Source: Candidatus Heimdallarchaeota archaeon
Lineage (GTDB): Archaea; Asgardarchaeota; Heimdallarchaeia; JABLTI01
Assembly: GCA_019058165.1 (NCBI GenBank)
Contig: JAHLVZ010000008.1
Location: 1 to 56,854, forward strand
Direction of reading: 5' to 3'
Length of the DNA stretch: 56,854 bases
The notes under the pieces were generated by a model that ran no database searches, was not told the origin of the DNA, and worked only from the letters and a program-made list of their open reading frames with translations. Positions 9,700 through 18,310 of this stretch are shown here, piece after piece. Every line of letters starts with the position of its first letter. Within the stretch, counting starts at the first letter, position 1. Both the position numbers and the translations under genes were made by a program.

Positions 9700-10386
9700 T
9701 TACTCGAGAACTTGAAATAATTGATCGAATTCTTCGATGCCTAATGCTGTGATAGTAAAGGGTTCCAAAACTTCCAATTCTTCTCCATTTAAATCTTCAA
9801 AGGTAATTTCTGTACTTTCATTACTTTTTCGAGTAAGTCTTGTAGTTATGTCGCTATAACTCCTTGTTGATGCAGAAGCTACCGGTCGAAAATCATTTGT
9901 GGAATTCATTGTTGATGCTACCTGATTTGTATACATAACAGCAATTTTTCTGTTAATAGTAAGTGATTGTAGAGACGAGAGAGCTTTTCTTAGCATTGTC
10001 AAACTTATTGGGTTAGCATGTGGTCGATAAGCTGATGTGAGTGAATCAATAATAAGCACATCCATTTCTAATTCTATGGTAGGCAAATCATGAATAAGTG
10101 TTTGAATTAAATCATCAAAAGTAAAGATATCAGACGTTGATATTGTTTCTAATAATTCTCGAGTATATCCACCTTCTGCTTCAATCATCGATTGCATTCT
10201 GATTTCGATGGGACGTTCTGTTGAGATAATGCTTACCAATAAGTCATGCTTAGCTAGTTCAAAAGCAATAGTTGCTGAAAGAGTAGATTTTCCACTTTTT
10301 GGTGGACCATACAGATGCAATACCTTACCTTTGCTAAGAAATTCTGTACTTGATTCTCTTACAGAAATTAAATGTCCATTATCCAT
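9700..10386 (-). CDS. radB: RadB-like RecA-superfamily ATPase
   Basis: Single RecA core of 228 residues without an N-terminal HhH domain, as in archaeal RadB. Walker A is GPPKSGKST (27-35), Walker B is VLIIDSLTSAYR, and an NQVAS segment matches the RadA/RadB sensor strand. In the family RadB is a recombination mediator that binds RadA and DNA. Here it is the last gene of an operon of membrane proteins: its ATG lies 8 bases inside the end of the upstream gene (ATGGATAATGG contains the stop), so translation is coupled. That context also allows a regulatory KaiC/RadB-type ATPase acting with the membrane proteins. Confidence 0.75.
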   Translation of the reverse strand: MDNGHLISVRESSTEFLSKGKVLHLYGPPKSGKSTLSATIAFELAKHDLLVSIISTERPIEIRMQSMIEAEGGYTRELLETISTSDIFTFDDLIQTLIHDLPTIELEMDVLIIDSLTSAYRPHANPISLTMLRKALSSLQSLTINRKIAVMYTNQVASTMNSTNDFRPVASASTRSYSDITTRLTRKSNESTEITFEDLNGEELEVLEPFTITALGIEEFDQLFQVLE

Positions 10387-11050
10387 CTAAATCCACTGTT
10401 CCACCAATTAATGAAGTACTTTTCTCAGAAGACATTTTATCAGACAATCCTGGAATGAAAAATGTGAGTAGTGTTGTAGTTAATATTCCCGTTAAAACTG
10501 CAATAATTACTCCTAAGGAATTTAGGAAAGGAACTAGCACCGAGGCAAGAATAGCACAGAGAACAGTTGCAATTACAAACCAAATTACAATTGATCTTAC
10601 AGAACAACCACTTAATTCCTTAATGTCTTGAAATGAAGGGACAGAATTAACAGCAATCAAAAAACCAAAGATGTAGAGAAAAGAAGACAATATAACTAGG
10701 TTACTTTCTAGCATTAATCCAACAGCACCTACTAGTGATCCCAATAATAAACCAATTCCCATTGGAACAAGTACTAATGAGGTGAACAAAATATCCCATC
10801 GATTTGTTTCTTCGTGGGTGAATTTCAATCTAAACGGATCACATTCATGAACTTCAATCTTAAAGATCTTTGACAAAACAAATTTCTTCAGGTAGAAATT
10901 AACTGTGTACCCAAGGAAGCCAATGACCCGAGCACCTTTCTCTCCGAAAATAAATGTCAGTACCCACTTAAAGAGTAATCCAAGCAACCAAAATAATAGT
11001 ATTAGTTCTATTGATTTATACAACACTTCTAGATTAAATATTACAGCCAT
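10379..11050 (-). CDS. membrane protein, 223 aa, M50-like layout without metal motif
   Basis: About six hydrophobic segments. The segment FLIAVNSVPSFQDIKEL resembles the NxxPxxxD motif of M50-type membrane proteases, and the overall layout parallels the membrane protein at 2553-3377, but no HExxH is present. A distant, non-proteolytic relative is possible but weakly supported. The ATG is preceded by AAGGTG. It lies between the 264-aa membrane protein gene (23-base gap) and the radB-like gene (8-base overlap). Confidence 0.7.
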   Translation of the reverse strand: MAVIFNLEVLYKSIELILLFWLLGLLFKWVLTFIFGEKGARVIGFLGYTVNFYLKKFVLSKIFKIEVHECDPFRLKFTHEETNRWDILFTSLVLVPMGIGLLLGSLVGAVGLMLESNLVILSSFLYIFGFLIAVNSVPSFQDIKELSGCSVRSIVIWFVIATVLCAILASVLVPFLNSLGVIIAVLTGILTTTLLTFFIPGLSDKMSSEKSTSLIGGTVDLDG

Positions 11051-11073
11051 ATTTCAACACCTTCAGTTTTTAA

Positions 11074-11868
11074 TTAAGCCCTAAGAGGCTGTCTTTCCTC
11101 CATTGATTCTTCTTGTTTTTCCAGAGTTGAGTTTTTAATATAATCAATCTCATCTTCAGAAATATCTGGAAAAACATCAAATCTCTCTTGTTCCAATCCA
11201 ATATTCAATATCAAGAGGATTCTTTCTTGACCTTTCACGAGATGTAAATTCAAATTTTCGAAATCTATATCGAATTTCTTTTTCATTAAGAGGATTGTTC
11301 TTTCAATTTCCTTAACGAGTTTCGTAGCTTGTTCTTGTAGATCACTTGATTTCTTTGCTTCAATCATTTTTCGAATAACAAAAAAGCACCCTTCACGACA
11401 ATCTTGTATTTGTATTCCTTCTTCTTGTAAGAAATCCCAAATTGAACTGAGATTGACAAAATTTGTGATCCACTCTACACTTAGGAGAGAAATTCCAATA
11501 AGGAGATTTTTCTTCGTGAATAATATTATAGATTGATTATTACTACTAATTAGTGAAGTTTTCTTTTTAGCTTTCCCGAAACCTAAGCCAGTTAACTTCC
11601 TGCCTAATCTTTTCTCAAAAATCGGTTGCAACAATAATGAAGCAAGAATATAAGTTCCAAGACTAACACCTATGGTTATTCCAAGGAGCTTTGTTATTGC
11701 TAATACAATAACAAATACAATAAATGTAATAACGGAGTTAAATATCGTTGGTTTTAGCAATGCAATTGCTTTTCCCAGTTTTGTTTTTAATTTAATATTT
11801 GATAATCTACTGCTAATTTCTGGTGAAGAATTTGGGTTTTCTATTACAGTTGTTTGTTCATTACTCAT
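11074..11868 (-). CDS. membrane protein with cytosolic helical domain, 264 aa
   Basis: Not recognised. A 40-residue hydrophilic N-terminus is followed by two hydrophobic segments (about 43-63 and 66-83), a basic loop and another hydrophobic stretch (about 122-140). The C-terminal 120 residues are hydrophilic and helical, with two Cys in IQDCREGCFFVIRK and an acidic end. Its ribosome binding site GAGGATGAT overlaps the end of the preceding gene (2-base gap), so the two are co-translated. Probably a partner of the surface proteins encoded just upstream. Confidence 0.75.
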   Translation of the reverse strand: MSNEQTTVIENPNSSPEISSRLSNIKLKTKLGKAIALLKPTIFNSVITFIVFVIVLAITKLLGITIGVSLGTYILASLLLQPIFEKRLGRKLTGLGFGKAKKKTSLISSNNQSIILFTKKNLLIGISLLSVEWITNFVNLSSIWDFLQEEGIQIQDCREGCFFVIRKMIEAKKSSDLQEQATKLVKEIERTILLMKKKFDIDFENLNLHLVKGQERILLILNIGLEQERFDVFPDISEDEIDYIKNSTLEKQEESMEERQPLRA

Positions 11869-11870
11869 AT

Positions 11871-13058
11871 CTAATCATCCTCGAAATCAAACGTTTCTTC
11901 GATGTCATCATCGTCGTCTCCCGCTGTCATACCTTCTGGATCTAGAATGTTAATATCTTCATCATCAAGAATATTGATATCAACCTCTCCTGGGAGTTTT
12001 TTCCATTCACGATATTTCAAAACAGAATAGGGCATTATCCAAAGAAAAAGGATAATTACTCCCACAATAGGAATGGATGGCCATTGGAAGAAAGGAATTT
12101 CTAAATCACTAAAACCAAAACCATTTTGTGATTCAGCAAAATCAATGATACAACTGGTTATTGTTACGTTGAAATCTGAGCCCCACAAATTGTTACTATA
12201 AATTACGAATTCTATCGAATAAAAATTCGAACCAATTGTAGGAGTGAATTGAGTTTCAGCATCAAGGGTATTTTCAGATGTTTCGTTTTTTACGAATGGA
12301 TGGGTTGTATCACTAGAATCGAAAAAGGTAAGTGAAATACTTATTTCTCCTATTATTTGCAAAGTAATTTCAAGATCGCAGGTACTTTTTTCGAGTAAAG
12401 CATTATTTTCAATTGTTATTGGTATATAGCTTCGTAATTTTAAACCGCTTAAAGAAGACAGTCCGTTTTGTTTTTCCGGATAAACTTGCGCTGTATAATG
12501 ACCATAAGTATCTAACAGGAGAGCATTTCCAATTAACATTCGCGAAGTCTCTTTTATTGTTAAAGTACCGGAATCACTACTAGACAATTCATTTGTGCAG
12601 CTTACATTAATGATTAGATTATTACTGTAGATTCGACCATCGGATTGTAATGGAATAGCAATTTGTCTAATTTCTTCATCATCTATAGGAATTATTGAAC
12701 GACTTAGTGTTGACTCAAAAGGTTGGAGATTAAATTCTCCAGCAAAAGTATATCCTGGGCTTTCAGGCCGATCACCTTCTGAAGTAAACTCTATAATTAG
12801 GAATGCTGGACCAATGTTATTAAGATTAAATGTTTTATTCATTGATAATTCAAATATCCCTATACCATCCCAAACCAATGAATTCGTAAAAATTCCAATG
12901 TCATTAAAACTATACTCTTGTAAAGTACTATTCTTTAGCAAATTTCTTTGTTCTGCTTGGTTTGAAAATGCAGAGATGTTAATTACAAAGAATAAATTAA
13001 ATGTAACAATCAATAAGATTGCAATTCCAAATGATTTCCTAAGAAAGCGAAAAGCCAA
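11871..13058 (-). CDS. membrane-anchored extracellular protein, 395 aa
   Basis: Starts at TTG with a hydrophobic signal or anchor segment (about 12-32, FGIAILLIVTFNLFFVINIS). A beta-rich ectodomain of about 290 residues follows, then a C-terminal transmembrane helix (IPIVGVIILFLWIMPYS) and a short, very acidic cytosolic tail (GDDDDDIEETFDFEDD). No family recognised. It has the same topology as the giant protein encoded 33 bases upstream, suggesting a surface complex. The upstream AAGGAAAG is a weak ribosome binding site. Confidence 0.75.
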   Translation of the reverse strand: MAFRFLRKSFGIAILLIVTFNLFFVINISAFSNQAEQRNLLKNSTLQEYSFNDIGIFTNSLVWDGIGIFELSMNKTFNLNNIGPAFLIIEFTSEGDRPESPGYTFAGEFNLQPFESTLSRSIIPIDDEEIRQIAIPLQSDGRIYSNNLIINVSCTNELSSSDSGTLTIKETSRMLIGNALLLDTYGHYTAQVYPEKQNGLSSLSGLKLRSYIPITIENNALLEKSTCDLEITLQIIGEISISLTFFDSSDTTHPFVKNETSENTLDAETQFTPTIGSNFYSIEFVIYSNNLWGSDFNVTITSCIIDFAESQNGFGFSDLEIPFFQWPSIPIVGVIILFLWIMPYSVLKYREWKKLPGEVDINILDDEDINILDPEGMTAGDDDDDIEETFDFEDD

Positions 13059-13091
13059 GTTTTTTTCTTCTTTCCTTTTATATGGAATCTT

Positions 13092-16000
13092 TTAACATCC
13101 ACCTTTCTGTTTAAATGTTTGATCAATTTCCTCTGCGATTTCTTTAAGACTAATTACTGTTGATATTAGCGATTCAGATTCCTCTTCTACAGCTAAAATC
13201 TTCATTTGTTCTTCTTTTGGCAATACTCTAATGTCAATTTCTGGAGATAGACTTGACAAATCATCTATAGTCTTCTTCATTTCACCATTTTCATCCGGAA
13301 GCAAACCATCATTTTTTACTTTCGCAATATACTCTTTGACTTCTTCTAGCTGAGGAGTGGATTCAATTTCAACGGGTTCTAAAGTTTCATTTAGGAAATC
13401 TTCTGCTAAATCATCTGCTACAGTAGCTATCGGAGGAATTACTGCATTCTTTCGTTTGTTTTGCGATTTGGATTTCTTAGGTTGATTAGTCGATTCATCT
13501 GGTAATTGTGGTTCATCATCGAATGTTTCCAATAATTCATCGCTAATATCCGGTAGTTCCAATTCAGATAAGGAATCATTAGTTTGAGCTCGGTTTTTGC
13601 GTTGCTGTGACAAATATAATGCTCCTGCAATTAAACCAATAATAACAAGCACTGATACTACAAGAGAGATGGTTAATACTGAAGAACCAGATACTCCACC
13701 TAACATAATTTCGTCTGTAAGAATTCTTCCCATTATGTCAGTTACTTTGATTGTTAAAACATGACTTTTTTTGTGACTGACGTATCCATAGAAACTGTAA
13801 ACACCATCAGTAATCATTGTTACTGTGAATTTTTGTCCATCAATCCAAACCTCAATGAGATCTATTGGATAATATGAATCAATTGTGATGTTCCCAGAGA
13901 TGAAATCCTCACTTTTCCCAGTATCAATTTGCCAAATATAATCTAATAGCTGAGGAGTTATTGGAATAACTAATAGTCTTTCTGAGATAGTTTTAATATA
14001 GACATTATCCGATTCTTCGACTAGTTTTATCCTAATTTCAAAATTCCCAATATCTAAAGAATCAATACTAATCAACCAAACACTTCTATGAGCATCTATT
14101 TGGTAACTTAAGGTCATTTGATGCTCAGTAGAATTAATTATGAAATATACTTCGCTTAGAGGATTTTCAGCATATATTAAGGCTTCAAAATTCAATTCTT
14201 GTCCAAGTTCTAATACAAAATTGCTGAAATGGTATTTCAAAACTTGTGTTTTTTTATCGAAAACGGTCAACGGATCAAGATCATATATGGCAATGTATCC
14301 TTGCATATCTTCAGCAACTAAACTAATATTGTATGCTCCTTGTCTTAGCATATAGATTGTTGTAGTATAAATTGATCCAATTTTAACCAAATCATATTGA
14401 GTTCCATTTGCAATAAACCAGACTGATTTTATTCCAGATGCATCATAGAAATTTGTTTCTATTACAAATGGTTCTCCTTCACAAATGTAATCATCATAAT
14501 AAAAACCAATTAATTCGGGGGGAATGTTTTGCTCTACTTGTATTGTTATTTCTTGAGATGAAATCAAGTAGACAGTGTCCTCTACTGAAAGGAATGTGAG
14601 ATTAAACTGCCCGAGTTTCGTTGGCTGCCAGGAAAAGTAACCGTAACCATTGATGACAGTAACTGTATCATTGTATATGTTGTTTATAAAAACATAAATC
14701 GTTACAGCTGCCCCGCTTACTGCATTCGTCACAGTAATTTCTATGATAACTTCTTGATGATCAGCAACAATTAGATCATCTGAGCTAAGTATAATATCTG
14801 GCAATATCTTTGGAGGAGCTTCGATTACATTCATTTCTAATCCAAGAAAACCACTGTTGTAGAAATCGTTCCCTTGGGATTCTACTTTAAGAGTATGAAC
14901 TCCTAAAGAGAAGGGAATAACAATCGAAATATCAACATACCCTAATTGATTTGTGGTAAATATTCCTAAAAGTACCCAACTATTTCCATACCAGATAAAC
15001 AGATAAATTTCTGCTTGTTGAATGGGAACACCATACATGTCATATAGTCTTATTCTAAAAGTTGCAGTTGAATTTACAATTACATCAAAATCGGATCCAA
15101 TTATTACTACTTGTGCTTTCTGAATCACAAATAATGTGAATTGTTCCGATGGTCCGAAGTCAACGGCTCCAGAATACATAACTCCGATTTCATAAGAACC
15201 TGGAACATGAATTATTGTTGTTCTGAAAGTAACGAGACCATATACATTGGTAATATTTTGTCCAAGTTCTATTATTGTACCATCATCTAATAAAATGATG
15301 AATTTAACAATTCTATTATCAAGAGGTAAACCTTGTAAGGATTCAAGCTTAGCTTGTATGTAAATTTCTTCTCCATAAGTAATTGTAATATCTGTTGCTA
15401 GTAACTCCAAATTTGATTCTTGTTCGTAGATCAATACATTCCCAGTAGTTGTTACATCAAACCAATCATCGTTCCTCTCAAAAGTTAGTACTGAGAGATA
15501 ACTTCCAATATCGAATCCTAAAACAGAAAAAGTATACTCTATAAGCCCATCTGCATTTGTTGTAAGTAATTCACTCCAACCGTAAAATGTTATCCTGACA
15601 GTGAGGTTAGCAATGGGTCTTCCTAATGAATCAAATACTTGAGCTCTAATTGTTAAGAAGCCATCTAGTATTGCAGCAGCATCTAATAGGATGAAATATG
15701 GCAATCCTTTTGATAGATAAAAGTTCGCGCTCTTTTGGACAGAATTGTATCTTTCGTCTGCAATAGTTATACAGTTTATTACATACATTCCAGTAGGCAA
15801 TACAGGGGCAATAAACACTCGAATAAAACCGTAACAATTACTTATTCCTTCATATATTATCCCATTAATTATGAACTGAACATGAACATAGCTCAATGGT
15901 CTTCCTTCTGAATTCTTAACCATAGCAATTAGTTCTGTGTAAGTGCCTTTTTCCCCTTGTTGATTTTCAAAATAAATAACTGGCGTACATTTGATGAGAT

Positions 16001-18212
16001 TTATTTTGAAGTGTAACTGATAGCCTTCATATCTGCTTGTTTGGGCAACTTCTGCTACACACTGGTATTGCTTACCAACTAAGGTTAAGTTATGATAATC
16101 ATTGAATAATGCATAACCAGAAGCATTAGTTGTTGTAAAACCAATATTTCCGTAATACGTGTCACCAAATTGTCTTCCTAGAATTTCGACTAGAATATCG
16201 GAAGCAGGTGTTCCATCTTCAAACTCAACATAAAAGACCAAATTAATAGTACTTGTATATTCTAAATCGATTTCTTCACCACTACCAATGAGTTCTCCCT
16301 CATAGAGAATAGAGATGACAAGGTTTCTTCTAGTAACATCTAAATTAACTGTTTTTTCCACAGAATTGAATTGAGGACTTTCCAAAGCTTCTGCTTTAAG
16401 GAGATAACTACCAATAGTTACTGGCATTTGATTCCAATTGAATTGAGCGTATCCAGTGGTATTTGAATTGGATTCTCCTATTTGTATCCATTGAGAATTA
16501 TCATAGTATGAAAATCTAACTGTGATTCCATTCCATCCTTCATCCAAAGAAGTGATTCTGGCAATAAGAGGCACATCATCATTCCAATTCACAGAATAAT
16601 CTAGTAATTCTATTTCCAGAATCCCTTTCTCAACTATAGAATCACCATAAGCTGAATTACCTATGTATCCATTTTCATAATCTGCTGGTGTAAAGTAATG
16701 GGTATCAACATGATATCCAGCTAACAAATCCTCTATTCCTTGGTCTAGAACTCCAAACCCAGTTCCATTTGTTGTAAAATAATGAGGAATTCTTTCATAA
16801 ATGCCATCAAATTTGTACCATAAATCAAAATCCATATTGGACACTGGATCATCATCATTATCTCTAACTTGAATTACTGCACTTAATTTTGTATATGTTG
16901 GTGCTCCAAGATTATTTCTATATTGACCAAGAAAATCAATATTGTACCAACTAATACTCTCTACTTGAATTTCTAGTGTTGTATCTGCCAGTGAAAACTC
17001 GTTTACTTTTGCTCGTAAGATATAACTATCTGGTTCCAGAACAAATTGATGCATTAATATTGCTTGCCCAAATAGGTTCGTTACAGCAGAACCAATAGTT
17101 GTCCAACTCAGAGCATCTAGGCTTGCAAGGAAAGTCACAGTTTTTCCTTCAGCAGGAGTTACTGCGTCTTCCTTGACAGTTGCTAGTAATATTGTTGGGT
17201 CATTATATTCAGTTACTACCGAATCAATAGAAACTAATAGTAATTCCATCGAAGGAATAATGGTTCGTAAAACTGAACCAAAACTTTCAGCATTGAATGC
17301 TGAACCCTTATACCATGCGATAAATGAATGACTGCCTTGATCTACTGTTGTCCAAATTGCAGATGCAAATCCACCAGAGTCAACAGAATTATCTTCTGAG
17401 ATTGTTTTAACATCGGTAATTAAATAAAAATTAGCATCAATCATTATCTCAGCATAATTCGTCCCCCACCATTCATAGATTTTCATATCATCAGGCACAT
17501 CAGAGGATTCTCTTAACTCAAAGAAAGTATCAGAAGTTGATATAGTTGGTTCCAATAAGAAATAGTAATCTGTGTTTGCAATTAGTGTTAAGGGTGTACT
17601 TCCTCCACAATATTCGAAAGGAATATGCAACAATTGATTTGATACATGAGCACTATTAGCAATGTATCCTGTAATAACTCCATTTCGTATGTCAGAGCCT
17701 GTTAAAGTATTTCTTATGTAAAAATTAATGTCTTCTCTGACTGTTGGAGTTACATCTGTGAGGAATCCATAGATTGTCGTCGTTTGGGGGAGATTAATTC
17801 TAAGAGCAAATTTGTTTGAGTAAACAGTGGTTGTGGATGTGTCATTGTCAACTGCCAGCAATTTTAAATCTTTGAAATCAACTTCGCCAGAAGAGACTCC
17901 ATGACCTGATGATGTAGTCAAACTAGTGAGTGTTATCTCTGTTCCTTCTATAATTGGTTCTCCTTCAGATAAGGATAGATTTGTGTAAGATGGAGTAATT
18001 AAATCTAGAGGTTGTATAACTGGATTAATTGGTTGGGTTCCTTTTGTTTGTGAGATAGTATTAATTACTTCAATGCTTTGTTCGAAATTACCATCTTGGA
18101 ATACTACTCGTATTTCTTCAGTACTTTCTTCTGTAGTACTGTTGAAGTTTATCAAATGTATGAACATTAAGGAAAAATATAATGTAATTACTACTAATGC
18201 TTTCTTTTTCAT
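13092..18212 (-). CDS. giant Ig-like-repeat surface protein, 1706 aa
   Basis: N-terminal signal peptide (residues 1-25, MKKKALVVITLYFSLMFIHL), then about 1500 residues of beta-sandwich repeats. Many repeats carry the bacterial Ig-like signature of a Pro/Gly turn, V-x-F-x-x-x-x-G, TN-x-x-G-x-A or G-Y-A-x-F, and Y-x-L-x-A-x-V ends (for example GSYLLKAEALES, TGMYVINCITIADERYNS, GVHTLKVESQGNDFYNS). A transmembrane helix near 1540-1562 (SVLTISLVVSVLVIIGLIAG) is followed by a cytosolic tail of about 145 acidic residues ending in KGGC. It is probably an extracellular stalk or adhesin, or a component of the cell envelope. The ATG start has GAGGT 8 bases upstream. It is the first gene of the leftward operon that ends with the radB-like gene. 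Confidence 0.85.
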   Translation of the reverse strand: MKKKALVVITLYFSLMFIHLINFNSTTEESTEEIRVVFQDGNFEQSIEVINTISQTKGTQPINPVIQPLDLITPSYTNLSLSEGEPIIEGTEITLTSLTTSSGHGVSSGEVDFKDLKLLAVDNDTSTTTVYSNKFALRINLPQTTTIYGFLTDVTPTVREDINFYIRNTLTGSDIRNGVITGYIANSAHVSNQLLHIPFEYCGGSTPLTLIANTDYYFLLEPTISTSDTFFELRESSDVPDDMKIYEWWGTNYAEIMIDANFYLITDVKTISEDNSVDSGGFASAIWTTVDQGSHSFIAWYKGSAFNAESFGSVLRTIIPSMELLLVSIDSVVTEYNDPTILLATVKEDAVTPAEGKTVTFLASLDALSWTTIGSAVTNLFGQAILMHQFVLEPDSYILRAKVNEFSLADTTLEIQVESISWYNIDFLGQYRNNLGAPTYTKLSAVIQVRDNDDDPVSNMDFDLWYKFDGIYERIPHYFTTNGTGFGVLDQGIEDLLAGYHVDTHYFTPADYENGYIGNSAYGDSIVEKGILEIELLDYSVNWNDDVPLIARITSLDEGWNGITVRFSYYDNSQWIQIGESNSNTTGYAQFNWNQMPVTIGSYLLKAEALESPQFNSVEKTVNLDVTRRNLVISILYEGELIGSGEEIDLEYTSTINLVFYVEFEDGTPASDILVEILGRQFGDTYYGNIGFTTTNASGYALFNDYHNLTLVGKQYQCVAEVAQTSRYEGYQLHFKINLIKCTPVIYFENQQGEKGTYTELIAMVKNSEGRPLSYVHVQFIINGIIYEGISNCYGFIRVFIAPVLPTGMYVINCITIADERYNSVQKSANFYLSKGLPYFILLDAAAILDGFLTIRAQVFDSLGRPIANLTVRITFYGWSELLTTNADGLIEYTFSVLGFDIGSYLSVLTFERNDDWFDVTTTGNVLIYEQESNLELLATDITITYGEEIYIQAKLESLQGLPLDNRIVKFIILLDDGTIIELGQNITNVYGLVTFRTTIIHVPGSYEIGVMYSGAVDFGPSEQFTLFVIQKAQVVIIGSDFDVIVNSTATFRIRLYDMYGVPIQQAEIYLFIWYGNSWVLLGIFTTNQLGYVDISIVIPFSLGVHTLKVESQGNDFYNSGFLGLEMNVIEAPPKILPDIILSSDDLIVADHQEVIIEITVTNAVSGAAVTIYVFINNIYNDTVTVINGYGYFSWQPTKLGQFNLTFLSVEDTVYLISSQEITIQVEQNIPPELIGFYYDDYICEGEPFVIETNFYDASGIKSVWFIANGTQYDLVKIGSIYTTTIYMLRQGAYNISLVAEDMQGYIAIYDLDPLTVFDKKTQVLKYHFSNFVLELGQELNFEALIYAENPLSEVYFIINSTEHQMTLSYQIDAHRSVWLISIDSLDIGNFEIRIKLVEESDNVYIKTISERLLVIPITPQLLDYIWQIDTGKSEDFISGNITIDSYYPIDLIEVWIDGQKFTVTMITDGVYSFYGYVSHKKSHVLTIKVTDIMGRILTDEIMLGGVSGSSVLTISLVVSVLVIIGLIAGALYLSQQRKNRAQTNDSLSELELPDISDELLETFDDEPQLPDESTNQPKKSKSQNKRKNAVIPPIATVADDLAEDFLNETLEPVEIESTPQLEEVKEYIAKVKNDGLLPDENGEMKKTIDDLSSLSPEIDIRVLPKEEQMKILAVEEESESLISTVISLKEIAEEIDQTFKQKGGC

Positions 18213-18264
18213 TGTACAACCTCAAATAATCTATTTCGCTTTCAATTGATTCTCAAAGAATTTT

Positions 18265-18282
18265 GTTTTAAAAGCTCTAAAT
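18265..18282 (-). promoter_or_regulatory. BRE/TATA element of the surface-protein operon
   Basis: Minus-strand ATTTAGAGCTTTTAAAAC, 53-70 bases before the ATG at 18212. It is the only such element seen upstream of the five-gene operon. Confidence 0.55.
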
Positions 18283-18310
18283 AGTTAAAAATCTCAACGA
18301 GGAAAAATGA

